A DNA stretch of 64,000 bases from the NCBI GenBank assembly GCA_937890825.1, contig CALADS010000010.1, forward strand, positions 1-64,000, read 5' to 3'. Position numbers and translations under genes: made by a program. Of this stretch, positions 25,280 through 33,235 are shown piece after piece (positions within the stretch are counted from its first letter, which is position 1; every line of letters starts with the position of its first letter). The notes below the pieces were generated by a model. The model made no database searches, was not told the DNA's origin, and saw nothing but the letters and a program-made list of their open reading frames with translations. Source of the DNA: an uncultured Bacteroides sp. (lineage in GTDB: Bacteria; Bacteroidota; Bacteroidia; Bacteroidales; Bacteroidaceae).

Positions 25280-26443
25280 ATGTTTAATCATTCACCCTTA
25301 TCAGCAATGGCTATCACTATCAAGAAAGTAACCAACAGACGAGAATTGGAAAGTTTTATCCGCTTCAACTATCACTTATACAAAAATAATCCGTATTCGG
25401 TACCCGACCTTTTCGATGACATGCTCAACACCTTCAACAAGAAGAAAAACGCTGCCTTCGAATTCTGCGAGGCCGACTATTTCCTGGCTTACCGCGACGG
25501 TAAACTGGTGGGTAGAGTGGCGGCCATCATTAACCACCGCGCCAACCAGACCTGGAGCAAAAAAGAGGTGCGGTTCGGATGGATAGACTTTATAGACGAT
25601 GCCGAAGTAGCCGATGCCTTGATGAAAGCCGTAGAAGACTGGGGACGCGAACGGGGAATGACCCACATACAGGGACCGCTGGGATTTACCGACTTTGATG
25701 CGGAAGGGATGCTGATAGAGGGATTCGACCAACTCAGTACCATGGCTACCATTTACAACTATCCTTACTATCCACAACACATGGAACGGATGGGCTTTGA
25801 AAAGGATGCCGACTGGGTGGAATATAAAATCTACATTCCGGATGCCATTCCCGACAAACATAAGCGCATATCCGACCTTATCCAAAGGAAATATAACCTG
25901 AAAATCAAGAAATATACGTCGGCCAAAAAAATTGCTGCCGACTACGGACAGGCTATCTTCCAACTGATGAATGAAGCCTACAAACCTTTGTATGGCTACT
26001 CTGAACTGAGCCAGCGGCAGATAGACCAATACGTAAAGATGTATCTGCCTATCGTGGACCTGCGCATGGTAACGCTCATTACCGATGCCAATGACCAATT
26101 GATAGCAGTGGGCATCTCCATGCCCTCTTTATCGAAAGCTCTACAAAAGAGTCACGGCCGATTACTGCCCATGGGCTGGTATCACCTGGGAAAGACCCTC
26201 TTTCTGAAGCGTTACCCTAAGGTTCTCGACCTGCTACTCGTAGCGGTAAAACCGGAATACCAGAACAAGGGAGTAAACGCATTGTTGTTCTCCGACCTTA
26301 TCCCTGTATACCAACAGCTTGGATTTGAATATGCAGAAAGTAATCCGGAACTGGAACTGAACGGCAAGGTACAGGCTCAATGGGAGTATTTCCAGACCGA
26401 ACAGCACAAACGCCGTCGCTGCTATGTGAAGAAAATCGGCTAA
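25280..26443 (+). CDS. GNAT-superfamily-like protein, 378-387 aa
   Basis: The ATG at 25307 (MAITIKKVTNRRELE) may be the true start instead of 25280. The protein carries two GNAT-like halves: an N-terminal one with RDGKLVGRVAAIINH and a C-terminal one with QLIAVGISMPSLS and VAVKPEYQNKGVNALLFSDLIP, the latter resembling the acetyl-CoA-binding Q/RxxGxG/A motif (YQNKGVN). The mid-section GPLGFTDFDAEGML is characteristic of a conserved Bacteroidetes group whose substrate is not established. It begins 19 bases after the antiporter gene and shares its transcript. Confidence 0.8.
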   Translation: MFNHSPLSAMAITIKKVTNRRELESFIRFNYHLYKNNPYSVPDLFDDMLNTFNKKKNAAFEFCEADYFLAYRDGKLVGRVAAIINHRANQTWSKKEVRFGWIDFIDDAEVADALMKAVEDWGRERGMTHIQGPLGFTDFDAEGMLIEGFDQLSTMATIYNYPYYPQHMERMGFEKDADWVEYKIYIPDAIPDKHKRISDLIQRKYNLKIKKYTSAKKIAADYGQAIFQLMNEAYKPLYGYSELSQRQIDQYVKMYLPIVDLRMVTLITDANDQLIAVGISMPSLSKALQKSHGRLLPMGWYHLGKTLFLKRYPKVLDLLLVAVKPEYQNKGVNALLFSDLIPVYQQLGFEYAESNPELELNGKVQAQWEYFQTEQHKRRRCYVKKIG

Positions 26444-26485
26444 CTGCCTTCTATCAAAAAGGGAACTGCTACCTAACCCAAACCT

Positions 26486-26571
26486 ACCCGGACTGTTTCA
26501 GCTCCGGGTCTTAGGATACATCTTCACTCCGGACTTGATCCGGAGAAGGTAGGGAGAAGGTAGGGAGCAGA
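26486..26571. repeat. intergenic element: two CCGGA hairpins plus 11-base tandem repeats
   Basis: ACCCGGA (26486-26492) pairs with TCCGGGT (26503-26509); CTCCGGA (26527-26533) pairs with TCCGGAG (26539-26545). Directly after come two 11-base units AGGTAGGGAGA and AGGTAGGGAGC (26547-26568). The sequence left of the first hairpin (from 26467) is an imperfect inverted copy of the repeat region (16 of 23 positions). The same 11-base phase and consensus recur at 61753-61796. Confidence 0.6.
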
Positions 26572-26608
26572 CTATATCAGATTCTCAAAGAGATGCTTCC
26601 TGAGGCAG

Positions 26609-26640
26609 TTTGGTTATCCCAAAAAAAAACAATATCTTTG
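26609..26640 (+). promoter_or_regulatory. consensus promoter of the topoisomerase IV B operon
   Basis: TTTG at 26609-26612, exactly 20 bases, then TATCTTTG at 26633-26640: a full match to the Bacteroides consensus. The leader would be about 23 bases. Confidence 0.8.
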
Positions 26641-26668
26641 CGAAAAGCGTAGCTTAAAAGATTATTCC

Positions 26669-28603
26669 ATGGAAGAAAACAAACCAACTGCACAACCAGA
26701 TACAGAAGCGAATGAGTTATTTGATGCAAACTCCACCTCGACCGTAGCCTACAATGAAGATAACATACGACACCTGGACGACATGGAACACATCCGTGTG
26801 CGCTCGGGTATGTACATCGGTCGGCTGGGCGATGGCTCACAGAACGATGACGGCATCTACGTATTGCTCAAGGAAGTGATGGACAACTCCATCGATGAGT
26901 TCAAAATGGGAGCTGGAAAACGTATCGAAATAACCATTGAGGACAACCTCCGCGTGAGTGTACGCGACTATGGACGAGGCATCCCGCAGGGAAAACTGAT
27001 TGAAGCAGTCAGCAAACTGAATACCGGAGGAAAATACGACTCCAAGGCATTCAAGAAAAGCGTAGGACTGAACGGAGTAGGTATCAAAGCGGTGAATGCC
27101 TTGAGCAGCCGGTTCGAAGTGCGCAGCTACCGCGACGGAAAAGTGCGGGTGGCCACCTTTGAAAAAGGTGTGCTGACCAACGACTATACAGAAGATAGTG
27201 TGGAAGAGTGCGGTACATATATCTTCTTTGAGCCAGACAACACCCTCTTCCTGCACTACAGTTTCCAGAACCAGTTCGTGGAAACCTTGCTTCGCAACTA
27301 TACTTACCTGAACACCGGACTGACCTTTATCTACAACGGTCAGCGGATAGCCTCACGTCACGGACTGGAAGACCTGCTGAAAGACAACATGACCAGCGAC
27401 GGGCTATACGACATAGTGCACCTGAAAGGGGAAGACATCGAAATAGCCTTTACCCATACCAACCAATACGGCGAGGAGTATTATTCCTTTGTGAACGGAC
27501 AGCACACCACACAGGGAGGTACCCACCAGACAGCCTTGAAAGAACACATAGCCCGCACCATCAAGGAGTTCTATAACAAAAATATGGACTATGCCGACAT
27601 CCGCAACGGACTGGTGGCTGCCATTGCTATTGATGTGGAAGAGCCGATGTTTGAAAGCCAGACCAAAACCAAACTGGGTTCTAACAACATGTGGCCTGCC
27701 CTACCACAAGAAAATCGCCCTGCTGGACCTACAGTAAACAAATACGTGGGCGACTTTATCAAGACTGAAGTAGACAACTTCCTACACAAGCATCCGCTAG
27801 TAGCAGAAGTTATGCAGCAGAAGATTCAAGATTCTGAAAAGGAGCGCAAAGCCATTGCCGGCGTCACCAAGCTGGCCCGTGAACGAGCCAAAAAGGCCAA
27901 TCTGCACAACCGGAAATTGCGCGACTGCCGTTTCCACCTGAACGATGACAAAGGCAAACCGCAGGAAGGAGAATCCTGTATCTTCATCACTGAGGGTGAT
28001 TCAGCCAGCGGCTCCATTACCAAAAGCCGCGATGTGAACACACAGGCCGTGTTCAGTTTACGCGGAAAGCCACTCAACTCGTACGGACTTACCAAAAAAG
28101 TGGTCTACGAAAATGAAGAATTCAACCTGCTGCAAGCAGCACTCAACATAGAAGACGGCATTGAAGGACTGCGTTATAACAAGGTAATCGTGGCCACAGA
28201 TGCCGATGTAGATGGCATGCACATCCGCCTGCTCATTATCACCTTCTTTCTGCAGTTCTTCCCAGACCTCATCAAGAAGGGACACGTGTACATTCTACAG
28301 ACCCCACTGTTCCGCGTGCGCAACAAGAAAAAAACCAACTATTGCTATACTGAAGAAGAACGGCTGGCAGCCATCAGTGAACTGGGTCCCAACCCGGAAA
28401 TTACCCGATTCAAAGGTTTGGGAGAAATATCACCGGATGAATTCCGCCACTTCATCGGCAAAGATATGAGACTGGAGCAAGTATCTCTACGCAAAACCGA
28501 CCTGGTAAAAGAATTGCTGGAGTTCTACATGGGAAAAAATACCATGGAACGACAGAACTTCATCATCCAGAATCTGGTCATAGAAGAAGACTTGGCCCAA
28601 TAA
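26669..28603 (+). CDS. parE: DNA topoisomerase IV subunit B (type IIA, GyrB/ParE family), 644 aa
   Basis: The ATPase subunit of a type IIA topoisomerase. Seen in order: the GHKL ATPase with IRVRSGMYIGRLGD, EVMDNSIDEF and DYGRGIP in the N-terminal 110 residues; the transducer domain; and the TOPRIM domain with FITEGDSASGSITKSRD near residue 445 and TDADVDGMHI near 512. The ORF is 644 residues with no GyrB-type insert, which fits ParE. It would pair with a ParC subunit, but no parC is in this window; coaD follows 27 bases later. Distinguishing ParE from GyrB is by length and overall impression. Confidence 0.9.
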   Translation: MEENKPTAQPDTEANELFDANSTSTVAYNEDNIRHLDDMEHIRVRSGMYIGRLGDGSQNDDGIYVLLKEVMDNSIDEFKMGAGKRIEITIEDNLRVSVRDYGRGIPQGKLIEAVSKLNTGGKYDSKAFKKSVGLNGVGIKAVNALSSRFEVRSYRDGKVRVATFEKGVLTNDYTEDSVEECGTYIFFEPDNTLFLHYSFQNQFVETLLRNYTYLNTGLTFIYNGQRIASRHGLEDLLKDNMTSDGLYDIVHLKGEDIEIAFTHTNQYGEEYYSFVNGQHTTQGGTHQTALKEHIARTIKEFYNKNMDYADIRNGLVAAIAIDVEEPMFESQTKTKLGSNNMWPALPQENRPAGPTVNKYVGDFIKTEVDNFLHKHPLVAEVMQQKIQDSEKERKAIAGVTKLARERAKKANLHNRKLRDCRFHLNDDKGKPQEGESCIFITEGDSASGSITKSRDVNTQAVFSLRGKPLNSYGLTKKVVYENEEFNLLQAALNIEDGIEGLRYNKVIVATDADVDGMHIRLLIITFFLQFFPDLIKKGHVYILQTPLFRVRNKKKTNYCYTEEERLAAISELGPNPEITRFKGLGEISPDEFRHFIGKDMRLEQVSLRKTDLVKELLEFYMGKNTMERQNFIIQNLVIEEDLAQ

Positions 28604-28630
28604 ACCAACTAGTATAAATCCGAAAGAACC

Positions 28631-29098
28631 ATGACACGAGCCATATTCCCAGGGACATTCGACCCCTTTACTATAGGGCATGAATCGGTGGTGAACCGTG
28701 CACTGACCTTTGTAGACGAAATCATCATAGCTATCGGTATCAATGAAAACAAGAATACCTATTTCCCCACTGACCAGCGCGTGGAAATGATAGCTGAATA
28801 TTACAGCCATGAGCCTAGAGTGAAAGTACAGTCGTACAGCTGTCTGACCATCGACTTTGCCCAGCAGGTGAATGCCAACCTCATCATCCGAGGCATACGT
28901 ACCGTAAAAGACTTTGAATACGAAGAAACCATTGCCGACATCAACCGTAAACTGGCCGGGCTAGAAACCATCTTACTGTTCACCGAGCCCGAACTGACCA
29001 GCATCAGTTCTACTGCCGTACGAGAACTGATGAGCTTTGGCAAAGATGTAACCCAGTTTCTGCCCAAAGGAATGAACATCAATAAAGAAAAGATATAA
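28631..29098 (+). CDS. coaD: pantetheine-phosphate adenylyltransferase CoaD, 155 aa
   Basis: Transfers AMP to 4'-phosphopantetheine in coenzyme A synthesis. The nucleotidyltransferase HxGH-type motif appears as TFDPFTIGHESV (residues 9-20) and the second signature as ISSTAVREL near residue 125. RGIRTVKDFEYE is the conserved phosphopantetheine-binding segment. Length is standard. It lies between parE and the S41 protease in one probable transcript. Confidence 0.97.
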   Translation: MTRAIFPGTFDPFTIGHESVVNRALTFVDEIIIAIGINENKNTYFPTDQRVEMIAEYYSHEPRVKVQSYSCLTIDFAQQVNANLIIRGIRTVKDFEYEETIADINRKLAGLETILLFTEPELTSISSTAVRELMSFGKDVTQFLPKGMNINKEKI

Positions 29099-29118
29099 AT
29101 CGAAAGAAATACTGCTGT

Positions 29119-30720
29119 ATGAAAATAGTAAAACTGTTGTGTCTCATCCTGGCATGCTGCACGGGAACTGCTTACGCACAGAAAATCAATAAAGAGGCAT
29201 TGCGCAAACTACAACTGGCCGAACTAGCCATAGCCAATCTCTACGTAGATACTGTAGATGAAAACAACCTGGTGGAAACAGCCATCGTGGAAATGCTGAA
29301 ACAACTAGACCCCCACTCCACCTATAATAATCCTGAAGAGGTGAAAGAGATGAACGAACCGCTTCAAGGAAACTTCGAAGGAATCGGTGTGCAGTTTCAG
29401 ATGGTGGAAGATACCCTGTTGGTGGTGCAGCCCGTAAGCAACGGCCCGTCTGAAAAAGCAGGCATCCTGGCCGGAGACCGAATCGTAGCAGTAAACGACA
29501 GCGCCATAGCCGGAGTAAAAATGAGTACAGAGGCCATCATGAAACGGCTGAGAGGTCCTAAAAACTCGACCGTGAAACTAACCATCGTACGGCGTGAAGT
29601 TAACGAACCTATTTACTTTCAGGTGAAACGCGACCGAATTCCCATCCACAGTCTGGATGCCGCCCACCTGATAGAGCCACACATCGGCTACATCCGCATC
29701 AACCGCTTTGCCGCCACCACCGGAGAGGAATTTCTGAACGCACTGAAAATGCTTCAAAAGAAAGGCATGAAAGATTTGATACTAGACCTTCAAGGTAACG
29801 GCGGGGGGTATCTGAATGCTGCTATCGACCTGGCTAATGAATTTCTGAACCAAAGAGAACTGATAGTCTATACCCAAGGACGGAACAGTAGACGCAAGGA
29901 GTTTCTAGCCAAAGGCAACGGTCATTTTAAAAACGGACGCCTCATCGTGCTGGTGGACGAGTATTCGGCCTCGGCCAGTGAAATCGTAACCGGAGCCATA
30001 CAAGACTGGGACCGCGGCATCGTAGTGGGTCGCCGTACCTTTGGAAAAGGACTGGTACAACGCCCCATAGACTTGCCCGATGGCTCTATGATGCGACTCA
30101 CTGTGGCCCGCTACTATACCCCATCCGACCGCTGCATTCAAAAGCCCTATGATAAAAATGCCAAAAGCGGAGAAGATATGCTGGACAAATACCACAATGA
30201 TTTGATTAACCGATTAAAGCATGGTGAATTGATGCATGCCGATAGCATCCACTTTCCGGATTCTTTGAAGTATCACACAAAGAAACTGGGTCGTACAGTC
30301 TATGGCGGAGGAGGTATTATGCCCGATATCTTTGTACCGATTGATACCACCCGCTACACCGATTACCACCGGAACCTAGTGGCCAAGGGAGCTATCAATA
30401 AGGCCACGATGAAATATATCGAAAGATACCGAAAGTCACTCCAAAGCCGCTATAAGAAATTCGATACTTTCCTGGAAAAATTTCATATCGACCAAGAACT
30501 GCTCGATGCCTTACAAACCATCGGCGAGAAAGAGAAAGTGACTTTTGATGAAACCCAATACCAACAATCATTACCCTTGATTAAAGTCCAACTCAAAGCT
30601 TTAATTGCCAGAGACCTGTGGGATATGAACGAATATTTCCAAGTGATGAACACCACCAACGAAAGCGTGCAGAAAGCCTTGCAGATTCTGCACGAAGATC
30701 GTTACCGGGAGTTATTCTAG
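29119..30720 (+). CDS. S41-family C-terminal processing protease with PDZ domain, 533 aa
   Basis: A signal peptide (MKIVKLLCLILACCTGTAYA) directs export to the periplasm. Residues about 85-155 form a PDZ domain (FEGIGVQFQMVEDTLLVVQPV, SEKAGILAGDRIVAVND). The peptidase domain follows with DLILDLQGNGGGYLNAAIDLAN, the catalytic Ser in YSASASEIVTGAI, and the catalytic Lys in GRRTFGKGLVQ. The C-terminal 130 residues are an extra helical region. It would trim or degrade periplasmic proteins. It ends two bases from the convergent PAP2 gene with no visible terminator. Confidence 0.95.
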   Translation: MKIVKLLCLILACCTGTAYAQKINKEALRKLQLAELAIANLYVDTVDENNLVETAIVEMLKQLDPHSTYNNPEEVKEMNEPLQGNFEGIGVQFQMVEDTLLVVQPVSNGPSEKAGILAGDRIVAVNDSAIAGVKMSTEAIMKRLRGPKNSTVKLTIVRREVNEPIYFQVKRDRIPIHSLDAAHLIEPHIGYIRINRFAATTGEEFLNALKMLQKKGMKDLILDLQGNGGGYLNAAIDLANEFLNQRELIVYTQGRNSRRKEFLAKGNGHFKNGRLIVLVDEYSASASEIVTGAIQDWDRGIVVGRRTFGKGLVQRPIDLPDGSMMRLTVARYYTPSDRCIQKPYDKNAKSGEDMLDKYHNDLINRLKHGELMHADSIHFPDSLKYHTKKLGRTVYGGGGIMPDIFVPIDTTRYTDYHRNLVAKGAINKATMKYIERYRKSLQSRYKKFDTFLEKFHIDQELLDALQTIGEKEKVTFDETQYQQSLPLIKVQLKALIARDLWDMNEYFQVMNTTNESVQKALQILHEDRYRELF

Positions 30721-30722
30721 CT

Positions 30723-31325
30723 CTATCTGCCAAAAAGCCAACGGTTTAGCCAGCGGTTAATATACACATTAGCCACGGCAAACCCGGCTCCGATGGCCGC
30801 ACCAGCCAACACATCGGTAGGGTAATGCACACCTTCATTCATACGCGATACCCCTACCGAGCAAGCCCATAAAGCACTGGGAGCTATGACATACCATTTG
30901 GGATACTTTATGCTGAGTGAAGTGGCCAGCGCAAATGCTGTAGCCGTATGGCCCGAAGGAAAAGAGGGACTGCTCTCCGTGCTGTAAGGATGCACCCTGT
31001 GAGGGTAACGCTCATACGGGCGCTGACGGTCTACCAAATATTTCAGACCATACGTCACAGCAAAGGTACCCGCCACGGAAGTTCCCACATATACCGCATT
31101 TTTCAGCAATTCCTTATCATGTCTTATCCAGGCTGCCACTGCCATAGCCACCGGTACACCCACGGCCAGATAGGGCTCTGTGCGAGAAATGACCTTATTA
31201 TAATTCCGGACAAATTTCCCATCCCAACTATTTACCCGATGCACGGTATTAATCTCCCAATTCTGAGCCTGCACCGAAATCACCGCAGCAACCAGCAAGC
31301 CCCATACTATTATCCATCGTCTCAT
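30723..31325 (-). CDS. PAP2-family phosphatase, 200 aa
   Basis: A membrane or exported acid-phosphatase-like protein. An N-terminal hydrophobic signal (WIIVWGLLVAAVISVQA) is followed by the three PAP2 motifs: KYLVDRQRP, PSFPSGHTATAF and SRMNEGVHYPTDVLAG, with the catalytic histidines present. Likely substrates are phosphatidic acid, undecaprenyl pyrophosphate or lipid A phosphates; the sequence does not decide. Transcribed alone on the minus strand with a TATCTTTG box 28 bases upstream. Confidence 0.92.
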   Translation of the reverse strand: MRRWIIVWGLLVAAVISVQAQNWEINTVHRVNSWDGKFVRNYNKVISRTEPYLAVGVPVAMAVAAWIRHDKELLKNAVYVGTSVAGTFAVTYGLKYLVDRQRPYERYPHRVHPYSTESSPSFPSGHTATAFALATSLSIKYPKWYVIAPSALWACSVGVSRMNEGVHYPTDVLAGAAIGAGFAVANVYINRWLNRWLFGR

Positions 31326-31353
31326 AAAAACTATTCTATCTTAAAATTCACTG

Positions 31354-31361
31354 CAAAGATA
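31354..31361 (-). promoter_or_regulatory. -7 box for the PAP2 gene
   Basis: On the minus strand TATCTTTG matches the consensus exactly. No clear -33 box. Confidence 0.45.
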
Positions 31362-31458
31362 GAACGAAAGCTGCGAAGCTTCCCTACACTATTTCATATT
31401 TTTACCTTTTCAATCCCCTTCAGACTGCTCAAAATATCATGGTGATGAACGATTTTAG

Positions 31459-32176
31459 ACAATTTGTGAACAAAATGCAAGTTACAGTTCGGTAGGTAAC
31501 CAATCGGTAGCTCCGTACCGTCCGTTCTCTAAACGCACTCCGATTAGAAACAGCGACGGAAGCACCTCTTACAAGGTAGACCGTCCGGCTGCTCCTTTCT
31601 TGAAATGGAAACGCAACGACCAAGTAAACGTAGGTATCGACTTCGGTATTCTGAACGGCCGCGTAAGATTTACAGCCGACTGGTATAACAAGGTTTCTAA
31701 AGACATCCTGCTGGAATTGGCTCAGCCTACCCACATGGGATTCTCCTCCTTGCTGCTGAACTCGGGCGAAATCAAGAATACCGGTGTGGAATTTACCATC
31801 AGTGCCGATCCCTATTCAACCAAAGATTTCAGCTGGCATACGGATGTTACCTTGTCACACAACAAAGGTATATTCAATAAGATTCAGACCAGAAACCACC
31901 GTCAGCAACAAGCCGGTGAATTCCAGAACCAACTGTTCCAAATGATAGAGGGTGAGAAATTAGGCACTTTCTGGGGATATACTTTTGAGGAATGCCACTC
32001 ATCAAATGGGATTCAACACCATTTCCGGACAGAACATGGCAGCTGTTACCCCGATGCGCGACTTCCTGAACCGCTGGACTCCCACCAACCCTACAGAGTT
32101 CCTGGAAGCAGTGTTCAACGAACGCGGATGGGAGCAGATTCGTCTGACAGGATGGCAAAACAATCCGGGGTATTAA
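31459..32176 (+). pseudogene. remnant of a SusC-type TonB-dependent receptor and probable SusD end
   Basis: No start codon; the frame opens after a stop at 31456. The translation ASYSSVGNQSVAPYRPF, then FLKWKRNDQVNVGIDFGILNGRV, ADWYNKVSKDILLELAQPTH, LLNSGEIKNTGVEFTI and EKLGTFWGYTFE is the C-terminal beta-barrel part of a SusC-like receptor. After 31990 the receptor reading continues in another frame (SGQNMAAVTPMRDFLNRWTPTNPTE) and then passes into VFNERGWEQ...NNPGY and a stop, which looks like the C-terminus of a SusD-like lipoprotein. So at least one frameshift and one deletion have fused leftovers of a glycan-uptake pair. A strong terminator remains downstream. Confidence 0.75.
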
Positions 32177-32207
32177 TCCGTACAGAATAGCTTAACACAC
32201 ATATTTT

Positions 32208-32252
32208 ACAGAGGCTGTCTCAAACTGAAATTTGAGATGGCCTCTGTTTTTT
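32208..32252 (+). terminator. terminator after the SusC/SusD remnant
   Basis: ACAGAGGC (32208-32215) with GCCTCTGT (32240-32247), enclosing TCTCAAA/TTTGAGA, gives a stem of about 15 bp with one mismatched step, followed by TTTTT. Confidence 0.92.
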
Positions 32253-32327
32253 CAAACACTATTTTATTTCATTTTCTCTTAAACCTACAGAAACGACTTC
32301 TTTATTACGGAATAATTTCTTTAATTG

Positions 32328-32359
32328 TTTGTTTAATCAAGGGAATTCTCCTATTTTTG
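32328..32359 (+). promoter_or_regulatory. consensus promoter of the sdhCAB operon
   Basis: TTTG at 32328-32331, 20 bases, TATTTTTG at 32352-32359. A perfect match in both boxes and spacing, fitting the strong expression suggested by the codon use of the operon. The leader would be about 65 bases. Confidence 0.85.
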
Positions 32360-32429
32360 TCACGGATTAGCATCTGATTTTAAACCGTATCTATTTTCTA
32401 ACTATTAAATAATTTAAATTCAATCATTT

Positions 32430-33116
32430 ATGTGGTTAAGTAATTCATCTGTAGGAAGGAAAGTGGTGATGAGCGTTACCGGTATCGCCCTTGTCCTGTT
32501 TCTGACATTTCACATGGCGATGAACCTGGTTGCACTTGTTTCGGCCGAGGGTTATAACATGGTCTGTGAGTTCTTGGGAGCGAACTGGTATGCTTTGGTG
32601 GCAACAGCCGGATTGGCAGCCTTGTTCATCATTCACATCATCTATGCTTTCTGGCTGACTATGCAAAACCGTAAAGCACGCGGAAGCGAACGCTATGCAG
32701 TAGTAGAAAAGCCGAAAAACGTAGAATGGGCTTCTCAAAACATGCTGGTACTGGGTATCATCGTAATTCTGGGTCTGGGTCTGCACCTCGTAAACTTCTG
32801 GTCGAAGATGCAGTTGCCTGAACTGATGCACAACATGGGTATGCATGCCGACACATTAACGCTGGCATACGCAGCCAATGGTGTTCACCACATCCAGAAC
32901 ACCTTCTCCAATCCAGTATTTGCTGCTCTTTACTTGGTTTGGCTGGCAGCATTGTGGTTCCACCTCACTCACGGTTTCTGGAGTGCTATGCAAACCTTAG
33001 GCTGGAACAACAAGGTATGGATTGAACGTTGGAAATGCATCTCCAACCTCTATTCAACCATCATCTGTCTCTGCTTTGCAGTGGTAGTAGTATGGTTCTT
33101 TATCCTGTCACTCTAA
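32430..33116 (+). CDS. sdhC: succinate dehydrogenase/fumarate reductase cytochrome b subunit, 228 aa
   Basis: The membrane anchor of complex II in the di-heme, five-helix type used by Bacteroidetes. Five hydrophobic segments are visible (VVMSVTGIALVLFLTFHMAMN, ALVATAGLAALFIIHIIYAFW, NMLVLGIIVILGLGLHLVNFW, VFAALYLVWLAALWFHLTHGF and STIICLCFAVVVVWFFIL), with histidines in HMAMN, HIIYAF, HLVNF and HLTHG positioned as heme ligands. It passes electrons between menaquinol and the flavoprotein. First gene of the operon; 119 bases separate it from sdhA. Confidence 0.93.
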   Translation: MWLSNSSVGRKVVMSVTGIALVLFLTFHMAMNLVALVSAEGYNMVCEFLGANWYALVATAGLAALFIIHIIYAFWLTMQNRKARGSERYAVVEKPKNVEWASQNMLVLGIIVILGLGLHLVNFWSKMQLPELMHNMGMHADTLTLAYAANGVHHIQNTFSNPVFAALYLVWLAALWFHLTHGFWSAMQTLGWNNKVWIERWKCISNLYSTIICLCFAVVVVWFFILSL

Positions 33117-33235
33117 TTTCAGTCAACCAGTACACAAGGATACAAGTAGACAAGCATATGCAAAGGCTAGAACACTTATCAAACCATCGGCTTGCCCACT
33201 TTTTAAAACTTGTCAACTAAAAAAATAAAATCAAT

